DNA from: Sciurus carolinensis
Taxonomy: Eukaryota; Chordata; Mammalia; Rodentia; Sciuridae
Direction: 5' to 3'
Assembly: GCF_902686445.1 (NCBI RefSeq)
Contig: NC_062222.1
Coordinates: 133,865,035-133,929,034, forward strand
Length of the DNA stretch: 64,000 nt
Shown: positions 9,460 through 20,905 of the stretch, piece after piece
Layout: every line of letters starts with the position of its first letter
Position numbering within the stretch: position 1 is the first letter of the stretch
The notes under the pieces: generated by a model
Told to the model about the DNA's origin: nothing
Seen by the model: only the letters and a program-made list of their open reading frames with translations
Database searches by the model: none
Program-made: the position numbers and the translations under genes

Positions 9460-10855
9460 CTTGCTCATTCATTAATTCATTCTCAATAAATGTCTATGAG
9501 CATATGCTTTGGGTCAAGTTTGCTTAAATGTCTAAGACAGTGGTGTAGAATAAAATGTAAGGATCATAAGATGTATGTCCTCAGAGTGTGATGTCCCAGT
9601 GGAAAGAGGGAAACACAGAATAAGATAAGAAAGCACCAATGTTTCTGATGATGTCAAGGACTATGAAAGAAACAAGAATGAGCCCAAGAAGTGACTGAAG
9701 GAGATAAACTTCTTCCCATGAGTCTCTACCAGCACTGGTGAAGGTCTGGAAGAAACTGGTTGTGTAACAAGTCCGGAGGGCATGCTCAGGGGAGGAAGGG
9801 AACAGCAGTTCATAGAGTAAGGGAACAGAGGCCACTGCTGAGTTGGGAGCAGGAGGGGGATTTGGGAAAAAGTCCTGGGCTAGATCTTGTCTCATCTCAA
9901 GGCAACGCATGTAGGTCAGAATTTATTCTGAGTACAAGAGAAATCACTGGTAGATTTTAAACAGGAGGAAGGAATGATGAAATCTAACTGATACTTTAGT
10001 CGTATCTCTGTAGCTGTAGCACACAGGGGGAAAATTGAATTCGGATAGCAAGTTTACTACTGTAGGCAATAGCATTGGTGTGGATTAGCATGATCAACAG
10101 AGATGAAGAAACAGGAATAGAGTTGAGGTATAGGAAAAAGACATGCTGGTGGGCTGGCTGAGAGGTTGGAAAGAAATGCAGCCAAGAATCACTCCCAGGT
10201 GTCGGCCTTGCACCACCAGGTAGATGGGGGTACTATGTACTCAGAAGATGAGCACAGGAACAGCTCCTGGATGCCAGGGTACAGACTTCTGCTCTGAGGC
10301 TGTTCGGTCTGAGATTTACTCGCATATCCAAGCAGAACAGTCAGGTCAGCTCTAACACAGACTCTTGAGCTCGTGGGAGCTTTCACAACGCAAGACACCA
10401 ACTTGGGAGCCATCAGCTTATTGGTGTTATTTAAAGCTATGGGTCTAAATGAAATCACCTAGGAAAGAGTGCAAATAAATAGGAATGGAGTCAAAGACGT
10501 GACCCAGGCCTTCAACAGCCAAGTAAATCTTTGTTGAGGTTGAGGGAAAATTTTACCTTTAAAGGTAGTTCTGGGGCTGGGGTTGTGGCTCAGAGGTAGA
10601 GCACTTGTCTAGCATGTGTGACGCACTGGGTGCAATTCTCAAGCACTTTATATAAATAAGTAAACAAAATAAAGGTCCATCAACAACTAATAAAAACAAT
10701 TTTTAAAAATTAGTGATTTAAAAAAGAAAAAAAAAAAAAAAAAAAGCAGCGCTGCTCCCATACAGGAAAATGCTGAGAGGTAAATTAAAGAAGAAAATGG
10801 AAAATAAACAAGAGGAAAATATCCAGGGAAACTCAACCGAATCCGGAGGAGATTC
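9460..10855 (-). repeat. Long L2-type LINE fossil, split by an ID SINE
   Basis: The left end reads as the reverse of an L2 3' end ('cattctcaataaatgtcta'). Successive blocks to the right follow the antisense of the L2 3' region as I know it: 'cccagtggaaagaggg', 'ttttaaacaggaggaagg', 'gaatcactcccaggtgtc', 'ttatttaaagctatggg', 'aaatgaaatcacctaggaaa'. An ID SINE (10571-10745) interrupts it and similar sequence seems to resume to about 10855. The exact subfamily (L2 or a related CR1-clade LINE) is uncertain. Frames at 9581-9910 and 10189-10458 on minus lie inside it. Confidence 0.6.
10571..10745 (+). repeat. Sciurid-type ID SINE with long A-rich tail
   Basis: The core 'ctggggttgtggctcagagg' and 'tagagcacttgtctagcatg', then 'gcactgggtgcaattctcaa', is the squirrel form of the tRNA-derived ID SINE. 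It is followed by the usual '(ATAAATAA)' spacer and a long A-rich tail ending near 10745. It lies inside an older L2-type LINE. Confidence 0.85.
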
Positions 10856-11019
10856 AGTCACTTAGAGAAAGTACCTCATTATTGCTAACACCCAGAATAT
10901 TTAAGATTAAAATTTATTTTAATCTTAAATCATTAGAAGACAAAAGGAGGAAGGAGAAAATCTCTCTCTTCCTCTCTTCTCCCAGTCTTTTTGAATACCA
11001 CCATCCCCAAACACACATA

Positions 11020-11022
<3 letters not shown>
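10856..11022. other. Unassigned
   Basis: A short palindrome-like block at 10898-10930 ('taagattaaaatttatttta' followed by 'atcttaaatc') could form a hairpin. Nothing else is recognised. Confidence 0.4.

Positions 11023-11058
<36 letters not shown>
11023..11058. repeat. (AC)n microsatellite
   Basis: About 18 uninterrupted AC units, preceded by a degenerate 'cacacatacgta' run. The histidine/threonine-rich frames covering it are artefacts of the repeat. Confidence 0.95.
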
Positions 11059-11059
<1 letters not shown>

Positions 11060-12057
11060 AAAAGTCATTACCAGGAAGCATTAGCTCTTGGATCTATCCA
11101 AGGCCTTGCAGAAGCTTCAGGGTTGCTAGTAAAAATGAGTCAGAAGATCAAAGTAGAAAACAGTTATGACCAAGAGGGACAATATCAGAGAGAGAGAGTT
11201 GGACTCCATGGGCCAAATTTTTCTGTATTTTTGCTCATTATCAGAAAATTGTGAGTTGAGATCCAGAAATAGATAAACGGTGCACCAAACAGTTTGAAAA
11301 AAGACCATATCAGTGTGGATGAAGGATCAGCAGGTTCCGAGAACAGAGAACTTGGTAAAATTTAGCCCACCCCAAGGAGCACACAGGGCCATGGAGGACA
11401 AATGAGTTCAACGTGGTTTCATGAATGCTGGGTGGAAGTGGTTGCAGGCCCAAGGGGCACTGCAGGCTGTAACTTAGCCAGGTCTGGACGCCTAACAGCT
11501 ACCTGATACTGGAAAAATAGGTGTTGATATTGACATGTAATGCTAATATTGAATTCTTTACCTATATTTTTCTTTCTCGATTGTTTTCCTTTTTAAATCT
11601 ATGTGTCTTCATAGTTTTTGAAAATACACATTCTTAAAAATGCCAGCTTTATCAGTGAGATCTATAAGTTATGACCAAAAAATACCATTTCTCCATGCTT
11701 CTTATGAGAGAAAATATTTTTAAATTTTAAACACATACACACACACATGCATAAATTTAATGGAAAGACCAGCTCACATCTTCAGCTCCAACCTCAGCTT
11801 ACGATCTTCTTCCCACCAAATGAGATTGGTGCAATGAGAAGAGTCAAGTGACCTGAGGGACGTTTTTGAAAGCAGCTTTGACATGAAGAGCTGGTCAGCA
11901 CGTGGCCCACACCCCCATGAGGAGAACGTGAGGGCATGCCTACAGAGTCTCTCCAAAGCTGAGAGAGGTTCTTGCTCTAGATCTGCAGGTTTGTGCCAGA
12001 CCCTATCATATGTTTACTCTTTCCTCAGGGGATGAGATACAGACTCGCTGATCATGT
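11059..12057. other. Unassigned
   Basis: No repeat family or gene recognised over about 1 kb. A short degenerate CA run lies near 11730-11750. Confidence 0.45.
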
Positions 12058-12240
12058 GCACTTAGGTAAGTTACATAAAACACAAAGTACGTTTGCTCCC
12101 TTATTTAACCAGTTGAAGTAATGGTGATGAGGAGGAGGAAGAGGAACAATGGCAACAACATCAGTGACAGGGACAATTTCCTGGAGTTATCATGAGGATT
12201 AGATTATTAATATGTGCAGACTGCTAAAAACAAGTGATTC
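12058..12240 (+). repeat. MIR SINE fragment
   Basis: Blocks 'acttaggtaagttacataaa', 'cccttatttaaccagttg' and 'atcatgaggattagattatt' follow the MIR 3' half. A GGA-rich insertion ('gatgaggaggaggaagagg') sits where the consensus has the AT-rich spacer. Confidence 0.6.
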
Positions 12241-12761
12241 CTCACGAGATGCTGTTTTTTATTCATTTGTGCATGTACTACTCTATGGAAGCAGCTCTTT
12301 CTCGGTAGGCACTCCTGTGACCAGTGGGTTGCTCCATCTAGAAAAGATTCAGACTAACTAGCAGATGCAAATCTCTGTGCCTCCTGGGCTTAGCTCTGCT
12401 ATTCCCTCACCTTCCCATCATTCAACAGCATGGTCCCTTTCTCATATTTATTGATGTTTTGACACCTGAATCACAGGGCACCCTTTCCCTCTGGCCATCC
12501 AGGTCTGAGCACACCATTCGTTTAAAACCTGAAGCCCAGGATTTCTCATTTCATCGAGTTCAGTGCTGTTTTCTCCACCAGCCACTGAAAATCGCTTTTC
12601 CTATGAAAGAGTAAACCTGCCATCTTACTCTTCTACACAGCTTCCCATTCTTCTACCTCATCATGGCATTTTTCTGTAAGTGTCCCATGCATAAAGCCTC
12701 ATTCAGAGAATACGTGGGTTTATGTGGTATAGAGTGGACAGTCCCTAAATTCTAATGAAGT
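12241..12761. other. Unassigned
   Basis: No feature recognised. Pyrimidine-rich blocks could be decayed L2 but the match is not convincing. Confidence 0.4.
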
Positions 12762-12930
12762 GCTTTTTCCACTTTGGTGTGTATATGAATCACCTAGGGA
12801 TCTTAATATGATGCAGACTCTGTTTTGACAGGTCTAGAGTGAGCCTGGAATTCTGCAATTCTACTGAGCGTCCATGTGCTGCTGCTGCTGCTGGCTTTAG
12901 GACTCACCTTGAATAGTGAAGGTCTAGGAG
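12762..12930 (+). mobile_element. MER5A-type non-autonomous hAT-Charlie element
   Basis: Follows the MER5A consensus order: 'ctttggtgtgtatatgaatc', 'acctagggatcttaa', 'gcagactctgttttgacagg', 'tctagagtgagcctggaatt', 'ctgcaattctactgag', then a (CTG)n block and 'aggactcaccttgaat'. Near full length for this roughly 190-bp element. Confidence 0.75.
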
Positions 12931-13519
12931 TCCTCTGGTGTTACCATTCTTCATTGCCATGTTCAGAGGAGATTCCTGAGTCCAGGAGATCCAAAATGAT
13001 GATTTAGGTTCATATATCAAGAGCTTAAAAATCTCCTTTCTAAGGATGACTCACATTGACCAAATTCACACATGCAATGCAGGCAGGCAGAAAGGTAAGT
13101 GAATGGTCTTCAAGTGAGAAGGAAGCATCAGAGGAATCGTTCTGAAAACCCACTGAGGCTAGCATCATCCTTGTGAGCTGAGCTAGGGCAAAGTCCAACA
13201 GTAATCAGGATGGATACTGGAGGCGTGGAATCAGACAAAGATAATTGGATGAACTGAGTAGCATATATTTCACAAGGACTTACGTGTCGCCCCCCCAAAT
13301 TCAAGTTTGTGGCGAGGCTCTACCTCTGCGAATCACTCTCCCCTATGATTCATGTCACAAAACTCCAAGTCAAGAGTAGATGCTTCACGTATGTTAGAAC
13401 AGTAGATTCTCCATCTGGAACATCTGCCAGAAAGGCACGTGACTGCCAGGTACGAAGGCTGGATATTTACACTGCAGATGACAAATGCAAGGGACACGGA
13501 CATCAGGGAGCGCTTGCTG
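12931..13519. other. Unassigned
   Basis: No repeat or gene recognised. The plus frame 13309-13566 has no familiar motif. Confidence 0.45.
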
Positions 13520-13650
13520 TGAACTGGGACCAGTTGTTATACTTCACACTTCTCATGTTACTATGAGGCAGGCTGTAGTATGTCCTATTCTACAGGTGGG
13601 AAGAGGAAGGCAGGGAGTTAGCAGCTTGTGGTGCCAAGATACTCACGTTG
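13520..13650 (-). repeat. MIR/L2-type fragment
   Basis: Plus strand carries 'ctcatgttactatgagg' and 'gtcctattctacaggtggg', followed by 'agggagttagcagcttg', the reverse of the MIR core. Confidence 0.6.
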
Positions 13651-14892
13651 TCAGCCTGGCTTAGGAGATGGAGCTGTTGACCAAGAGCTGAGAAACCCTT
13701 CATGGCCACACCGTCCAACAAGTGAAAATGTGGTGTGCAAAAAGAACATGTAAAGCTGGGAGAAATAAACTCCCTCAAGAGTATCTATTTGTGTAAGATA
13801 AGTAAACTGTGGGTTTCCATACATTTGAAGTATATGAACTCTAACTACATCAACATGGATGGATTAACTGAGAAACATAATGAGACTACATATAGCTTTA
13901 GAGTATGTATGTTATGATTCTTCATCTCTAAAGTTGTTAAGATAAAAATAGCTAAAACTTGGAAACAATATGAAAACATTCCTACTAAAACAGAGTGAAG
14001 GCCCTCAGCACTGGCCTAGAGTCTTCACTGACAAACCCACACAAGGGTCACCTATTGCAATTTATTTCAACTTATTTACCATGGACCAGTGGCCTGAATC
14101 TATACAGCAGATGCTAATTTTTGAAGGTTGATAAGTTGCAGATAATGTTTTAGAATAGGAAATTACTTATGTCCAATATGAAAAATAACTCCAAAGTTTA
14201 TGAGTACATTATCTTCTAGAACCTACAATATTTTATCTAACTATCAATCATGGTCCACTATACCTTCACTCATTGACTGTTCATTCCAGGCTCTGCTGCC
14301 CTCCTTTGCCTCAGTTCTAATATCTTGCTACTTTTCTCATTCTTCTGAGTTACTTTGTGAACATGTGTTCCCTATATGACCCTTTTTAAATTTTTAAAAT
14401 TTAAACTTTAAGAAAACTCAGAAACAGAAAAAATGAAGTGATATACTTTTAAAGAATGTTTACCTACTTAGCAAAATGGTAAGTAAAAGCTAAGAAATGA
14501 TAAATGCTGAAAAGTGGTGACTTGCTGCAAAGATGCAGAAAAATGTGCTCAAGGAGGGCAAGAAAGTGCTTGAAACCACCCTGTTGTTTAACCTGGGCTT
14601 GGGCACATGCATCTTCCTAGCTATTAATGTGATTAGTAAAATGTTGTACACAGGCTGCTTCCTTTCATAGGCATGACATTTTATATTAATATGCTTAATA
14701 TTTTAAACATTTATTATGACAGCGTTTTATGAAAAGATTGAAGAATGTTAGGTGTATATCCTGTTGTGCTTATTAATGCATCTGAGGGTTTTCTGAGTAT
14801 TAACTGTAAATTTAAAATAAAATAATTGCTACCCATGAAAATAGAGAAAACTTTAACAACCTATGAGCTCTGTCACCCTCAGGCCTTTGCTG
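13651..14892. other. Unassigned AT-rich DNA
   Basis: About 1.2 kb without recognisable repeats or genes. It becomes strongly AT-rich after 14380. Confidence 0.45.
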
Positions 14893-15022
14893 TTGTGTAC
14901 CATCCACTGATCCACTGACCCATCCATCCATCAATCCATTCACTGACCCATCGATCATCGACCTATCCATCCATCCATCTTCCATCCATCATTCCATCCA
15001 ACCACACATCTATCCATTCAGT
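14893..15022. repeat. Degenerate (ATCC)n tetranucleotide repeat
   Basis: Many imperfect ATCC/CCATCC units with interruptions such as 'cactgaccc'. The frame with repeated WMDG-like residues on minus (14963-15145) derives from it. Confidence 0.9.
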
Positions 15023-15439
15023 CTTTGAGAACTTGCAAAGTATTTTTAAAATTATTTTTAGAAGGAAGTTTGGGTATTGACCATAAACTAAAATGTGATC
15101 ACTGTTAAAAAGCAGAAATGGAGCAGAAACCCATAGAATATGCAATAGGAGACATGATGTAATTTGAGGAGTCTTAGAAGGCAGGTTAACATCTAATTCT
15201 TAAGTCCATGGCTTAATATTTGTTAGATTGATATCACTTTCTTTTAAAAGCCTTTTCTTACCTCCCACATCTAATAAGCTGCAACTTTCCTAAAGTTATG
15301 CAATCAGAATGGAGCAGAGTATTGCTCAAGGTGGATCTGAAATCCACCTGGACACTACACAAGACTGAGAGGCCTTTGTATGACTGGAAATATTCAGCCA
15401 GAACCTATTGAAATCATCAGATAATAGTCCAGAGTGAGG

Positions 15440-15444
<5 letters not shown>
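15023..15444. other. Unassigned
   Basis: Nothing recognised apart from a possible MIR-like scrap near 15285-15330. Confidence 0.4.

Positions 15445-15487
<43 letters not shown>
15445..15487. repeat. (GA)n microsatellite
   Basis: About 21 uninterrupted AG/GA units. Confidence 0.95.
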
Positions 15488-15490
<3 letters not shown>

Positions 15491-16324
15491 CAATATGACC
15501 AGAGTTCAATCCAAAACTATTGCCTGTGATCCTACTATGCCTAAGCCTTCATTGCTACATTGAACAGTACTTAAGATTGGTTTTAAAAGATGCCATCAGT
15601 GTTGAAAGATTCCTGTTTAATCCACTGTGAATGGGTTTTCCATATCTCAGGGTCAGAGAAAGGAAATCCCCTGCACCTGGGCCTGGACAATTTCCATAGA
15701 GTGAGGCTGAAGTCCAGATGCAGCAGGACTCAGACCTCCGAAGACATCAGCAGCCTAGCAGGTACCCGGGCAATCCTCACCCTCTGAAGTTCAGGCAGGT
15801 CAGGCAGGTATAAAGAAGTATTTGCTAACATTTTAAAATCATACTTATGACGTGGTATGTTGACACAGATCGCCTTTCTTCTCTCTGTGCAAATAAAGGA
15901 AAGCAAAACTTGGAGCGTCTCCGAGTTGGTTACTGCAGGCAATGCAGCATGGTCAGTGTGGGCACCCTGGTAAGATCCCTGGCCAAGTCCTCAGAAGGGA
16001 TGCTAATTATTGGGGATGAAGTTAAGAGAAGGGAAAAAAATTCCGCAAAGGAACCAAATAAGTGAGAAAGACTTTTTAAAAGAACCTCTTTTCTTGCATA
16101 AAAGGTGACAGACTCTACCAGAAGGAGTCATTTACATAATAAAACACCAGCAGAAGTGAAGGAGGGGCTTTCAGAGGGTGAAGGTGCTCACCTTTGCCTG
16201 AGTTCCAGGTTGGAGCCTGGCTCTGGAGAGCTGGGCTCAGCTATGAGTGGACCTCAGAGCAAACCCCATCTGCCACATACTCTATGACAAGAGTATTGAG
16301 TCTCAGGTCCGCCCTGGTATGGTG
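15488..16324. other. Unassigned
   Basis: Several short frames on both strands (15590-15787, 15847-16065, 16105-16287 on plus) but no protein family is recognisable and no splice pattern links them. Confidence 0.4.
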
Positions 16325-16410
16325 GACTTAACATTAGATGTTCCTGGCTGTTTCTTTGGTGAAATGGGGACCTCAGTGCCCATCTCTGAGTCCTTCTGAA
16401 AATAACATAT
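16325..16410 (+). repeat. Possible MIR fragment
   Basis: The block 'ttctttggtgaaatgggga' followed by 'cctcagtgcccatctc' resembles the MIR centre. Short and weak. Confidence 0.4.
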
Positions 16411-17139
16411 AACAGCAAACTCAAAGGGTCTGTTGCCTAGCAGGACTTCAGGTATGCCTCTCTGGCCCCTACCCCAAATCAAAAATTAAATAGTCGCTTT
16501 CATAGTGGAAGCTTCATAGTGGACTCCTCAAGGATTATGAATTCTATTAATATTTGTCTCTCAAATAAAAGAACAATTGGGGGTAAATTGCACACAGCCA
16601 AATCCATTTTAAATGGACGAGAGTGGAGCAGTAAATAATGAAGAAGAATGGAGACAGATTCAAAAAGAGACTTGGACCATTTTGCTGCTAATAGGTGCCA
16701 CAGACAGTTCATTACTGATAAATGTAGAATAATGATGTCCTTAATGAGTCTTTTCACGCACAGATTCATCATAAAACAAGAGGATGAGGTAAAACAAAAA
16801 GTCTTTGAATAGCATTCATGCAGCGGGGAACGGGAGGATAATTTCATATCCCCAAAAAGAGCTCCGGATTTAAAATACAGCCTTCCGAGGCTTCCTTCAT
16901 TGTGCCCAACTTAATAGCTTTTCTTCTAATATCTCAGAGGTGAATTTCAAGCTGCTGCACAGTTGGAGGCACCAGAAGGAACCCAGAAGAGGGGGTTTTG
17001 CACTCCTGCTTGGAAACCTCTGTGGCTTCTTGTGAGTTATTTGACCTTGAGTCATTATCTGCATCCTGACTCTGAGCAGGGATAAGAGGAGAGTAACGCC
17101 TTTTATAAGTAAAGCCTCACACTTGATGTGATGATGGCC
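16411..17139. other. Unassigned, includes a 115-codon minus frame
   Basis: A minus-strand frame spans 16500-16847 (115 codons) in moderately AT-rich sequence, somewhat longer than expected by chance, but it shows no recognisable domain and is rich in Leu, Ile and Ser. I do not call it a gene. Confidence 0.35.
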
Positions 17140-17475
17140 TTGATTGTGGCCCCCCAAAATCCATCCTGAAGTCCTAACCCCCAGGGCTTCAAAATGGTGA
17201 AGAGACAGGCCCATAAGGTGGTTATGTCAAAAGGAGGCTCATAAGGCGAGCCCTAAACCCATAGGGCCAGCGTCCTTCTAAAAAGAGGAGATAGAGACGC
17301 AGACACAGAGGGATGACCATGTGAGGACACAGGGAGAAGGTGTGACTCGCAAGGCAGGAGAGAAGTCTCAGAAAGAAGCCACCATGCCAGCCCTTTGATT
17401 TTGGATTTCCAGTTGCCAGAGTTGTGACAACCAACTGAACAAGCTGCTTTTTAAATCCTACTCATTATACAGTTG
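17140..17475 (+). repeat. MLT1C/D-type MaLR LTR
   Basis: Landmarks in order: 'gtggccccccaaaatccatc', 'gaagtcctaacccccagg', 'agacacagagggatgacc', 'gtgaggacacagggagaagg', 'ccagttgccagagttgtgac'. About 330 bp, with some internal loss. Confidence 0.8.
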
Positions 17476-17777
17476 GGTGCTCGAAAATTAGGTGATGGTT
17501 TTTATGTGTCTACTCCTTACCTGGCACTTGGCTAAGCTTTATGTCAGTGGCCAACGAGGATGTCAGACACAGATGTGGGGGGGGGGAGTGCACCTTGAAT
17601 TAACAGTATAAAACCCAGTAACATTTTAGATTCTGGACACTTTCTCTTGCCTTCCATGTACATTGCACAAAAGGTCTTTCTGGGCAATGTTCCAAGTCAT
17701 GGACCCTGCAGAAAAGATGGGACCAAATCAAAGTGACCTAACTTCAGATAGATACAGCTTAATGCCCATGGTAGGCA
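17476..17777. other. Unassigned with short poly(G) run
   Basis: A run of about 11 G at 17577-17587. No other feature. Confidence 0.5.
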
Positions 17778-18306
17778 GAATTCTAAGGAAGCCCTCCAGA
17801 TTCCCACTCCCTGGCACACGTGGCCTGCCCTATCCCCTCCATGGAGAACGGGCAGGACTCGGATATGGTGTGGTCAGCTACACGGTGTGATCAGGTTGAG
17901 GGGTGTGGTAGGGATGATGGGATGGTCAATCCTGTGACAACATGACACCATATAGAAGACTCTGTCCTACTGTGGGCTCTCCTGCTGGCCCTGAGGGGAC
18001 TGTCACCTTGTGGTGAAAGGGCCAAGCAATGGGCACTGAGGTTGACCTCTAGAAGCAGAGTGAGATCCCCGGCTTGCAACCAGTCAGAAAACAAGACGTC
18101 ACTTCTACAAACACAAGAAACTGAATTCTGTGCCATGAAAAGGACCCAGAGCTGCCTCTGGCAGACCGTGACCTCAGCACCTGATCTGAGGATGCAGCTG
18201 GCCAGGCCCATGCTCCTGACCCGTGGACACGCTGAGATAACAAATAGGTGCTGTTCCGAGCCACTAACTTAGTGGTGATCCCTCATGGCAGAAACGGGAA
18301 ACTGAT
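17778..18306 (+). repeat. MLT1E/F-type MaLR LTR, near full length
   Basis: Starts 'ggtaggcagaattctaagg' and ends 'gagccactaacttagtggt' with 'gggaaactgatac', the characteristic ends of this LTR group. Length of about 530 bp fits. Several short frames on both strands lie within it and are not genes. Confidence 0.75.
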
Positions 18307-18741
18307 ACAGGGCCGAAATGCGGACCTCCCTCTCCACACACAGGCACAAACACCTCACACGCATGCACACGAGCACACTATTTTTAGGAAATCGTATCTT
18401 AATTAAGTCCAGCTTATCTCACCACAGGCTTTTTCTTCTTTTTTTGAGGAACAGAAAAGCTGAAGAAAGAAAATTCTCTCTAATTCTCTCTGACCATGAA
18501 AGAAAATTTCCAAGTCAGTATTTCCAGTCTGGGGAGAGCTTCAGTAACTGGACAGGCTGAATTAGAGAATGTCCTCGAGGAAGTGGGCGGTTATTACTAC
18601 GGGGTACTGGGTATCTCCTATGGAAGATCTAGTGCCAAATGGGCAGCCTGTAGGAAACGTGCTTGTCTAAGTAGAAAAGAATTAAGATAAATAAAAAGTA
18701 AATATTTTAAAATAATTTTAAAAAGATAAATTTAAGTCTCT
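18307..18741. other. Unassigned
   Basis: No repeat or gene recognised. The sequence becomes A-rich near 18690-18730. Confidence 0.45.
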
Positions 18742-18832
18742 GTCATTTGATATCTGAGTATAGCTGAAGTTATTTGTCTTCTACACCCAAATTTTGTCAC
18801 CTATAAAATGGGGACAATAATGCCAACCTCTT
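18742..18832 (+). repeat. MIR SINE fragment
   Basis: 'ttttgtcacctataaaatgg' followed by 'ggacaataatgccaacc' is the MIR core. Confidence 0.65.
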
Positions 18833-18837
18833 GAGAG

Positions 18838-19185
18838 AGCTTCTATTTTTATTGAGAAATAATCGCAGACCTTAGGACTCACTTTATAAAGTATAAAAGT
18901 CTGTGGGTTTTGCTACAGTTACAAAGATGTGCTACTGTTACCATCTAATTCTGAAACATTTCGATCACCCCCAGAAGAATTCCATCTCATTATCAGTCAC
19001 TCTCTAGCCCCCTGTGTCCCATCTGTGGAAACCAATATGCTTTTAATCTCTAAAGATTTGCCAACTTTTGACATCTTATATAAATAAAATCATATAATAT
19101 GTGGTATTTTTTTTCAGGTTCTGTTAACTTAGAATAATGTTTCCAAGGTTCATCCACGTTATATTCTCATGGTATTTTTGTGATA
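18838..19185 (-). repeat. L1M-type LINE 3' fragment
   Basis: Reverse L1M 3' end on plus: 'tattgagaaataatcgcaga', 'gtgctactgttaccatc', 'cagaagaattccatctc', 'gccaacttttgacatc', 'aatcatataatatgtgg', 'gtttccaaggttcatcc'. Confidence 0.75.
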
Positions 19186-19418
19186 AAAAAAAGCCTCAAT
19201 TCAGAACCACGGAGAGCATTTCAACCCATCATTTCACACAGTGTGGACATCCGTCTCCTGACATTCTTTGTTGAGTATCCTTCAGCCTCAGTGCAAACTG
19301 AGAACTCATCATGAAGGAGGGCAGACCTTCCCCAGGGCTGCATGATTCTGGCTATTGCAAACTGATCCTTGGGCTCAAACAAAATCTACCTCCCATCAAC
19401 TCCCCTGATTAGTCCCTG
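19186..19418. other. Unassigned
   Basis: No feature recognised. Confidence 0.45.
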
Positions 19419-19845
19419 TTATGAGTTGAATACTGCACCCCCTACTCAGAAAAATGTGCTGAACCCCCAACCTCCAATACCTCGCCGAGAGTCAAGATAG
19501 TCATTAGGTGGGCCCGGATCCAACGTAGCTGGTTTTCTCATTTTACAATGGGGGCAGGTGTTGAGACAGGTACGCACAGAGAGAACGCCAGAGAAGCATG
19601 AACACAAGACTCAGATGAAGATTCTGGAATCTTCCAGAACCTAGCAGTCCTGGAAGCCAAGGATTGCTAGCAAACCTCCAGAAGCCAGGGCAGGAGCCTA
19701 GAGCAGGGCCTCCCGCAGATGGAGACAACTCTGCCAATACCTCGCCCGCAGGCTTTGCGTCTCCACAAATGTGAGGCAATAAAAGTCCCTGTTCTTTAAA
19801 GCCGCCTAGTCTGTGCTACTTTCAATAGCAGCCCAGGCAAGCAAT
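19419..19845 (+). repeat. MLT1-type MaLR LTR
   Basis: Starts 'tgttatgagttgaatactgc' and ends 'actttcaatagcagcccagg'. Middle blocks include 'cctccagaagccagggcagg' and 'gtgaggcaataaaagtccc'. The order matches MLT1C/D. Length is close to full. Confidence 0.75.
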
Positions 19846-20167
19846 AGTGCTCGGGGCCTCACAGACCCCTTCTCCTCTCAGGTCTTTGACGTCAGTCCAC
19901 CTGTTCCACCTGGGCCTGGTGCAGGCACGTCCTCCAGCTGGGCTTGCGGTCTGCCCTCGGGATCCCTTGCTCTTCTGCAGACACACCCTCATGGAGCCAT
20001 TAACGGTAAATGTTCTTAAGTCACAAATATCCCACCTTGTCATTTTGTTTGACTCACTGAGACCTCCACTCTGCATAGGAAGGACTTAAATTACTGAGCA
20101 GCTGCTTAAATCCAGCCAAATCTACACATAAGGCTGGCCCAGCAAGGCAGGCTGTCCAGTGTGGGTC
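19846..20167. other. Unassigned
   Basis: No repeat recognised. Overlapping frames on both strands (19813-20089) are typical of GC-rich non-coding DNA. Confidence 0.45.
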
Positions 20168-20905
20168 TTCTTCCAAAATGCATCCCGACCCTTCTCACCA
20201 TCCCTCCCACTCTTATCTGTCAGACCGTTGTCGCCCTGTAGGTAGCCTCTGCACAGCCTCCACACCAAGCGCCCTGTGTGCGCTCTTGCCCACCTTCCAG
20301 CCCCTTCCCTACAGCCAGAGTGAGCTTCTGGGAAGCCAAAGTGAACTTATGAATGGAGATCTTTGCGTGTCCCCTTCACTTAGACTAAAAGCCTCACTCT
20401 GCGGTCTACGTGCTCTTACCTGATACCACCCGCTGGACGCCCAGTCTTTTCCCCTGTCATTCTTCCTATTCCCTGACACACCTCCTCTACTCCTGGATGC
20501 CCATGGTCACTCTTGCCCCTGAGTCCTTACCAGTCATCTTTCCTCTCCATGGAACTTTCCTTTCCCTCCCAATCTCGGCATCTTTGCAAGTCTGGCTTTC
20601 TAATCACTGAGGCTCTGACTTAATTGTTCCCTCCCGAGAGAGGCCTCACTCCTCATCCAGCCAAAGTGGAGACCTCTCTCCCAAGTTCCTATCTTGGGCT
20701 CCTGAAAAGTATAAGCGTGTGCACACGTGTGTGCTTGGGTGTGTGCCCACACAATGTGCATGCCTGCCCACTCCCAACCTCCCATTTTCTAAAATGATCC
20801 AACGTACTTATGTGCTTATTATCCATGTAACTCACTCTGCCGTATCCCTGCGGGCCAGGGCCTGGTGTACAGAGCTTGCTCAGTAAACACTGTGAACAGA
20901 AGAAC
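20168..20905 (+). repeat. L2 LINE 3' region
   Basis: Follows the L2 3' end: a pyrimidine-rich run 'atcccgacccttctcacc', 'ctccactctggatgccc'-like block at about 20480-20520, 'cctgagtccttaccag', 'gagagaggcctcactcc', and a terminal 'gcgggccagggcctgg' with 'gctcagtaaacactgtgaac' as the L2 3' end. A CA/TG-rich run at 20711-20765 has expanded inside it. Confidence 0.65.

Noticed and set aside
14893..15022. Regular spaced units considered as a CRISPR-like array
   Set aside because: Units are 4-bp ATCC simple repeats with no spacers, in vertebrate DNA.
16500..16847. 115-codon minus-strand frame
   Set aside because: No recognisable domain, no splice or promoter context, and an amino-acid mix typical of random AT-rich sequence.
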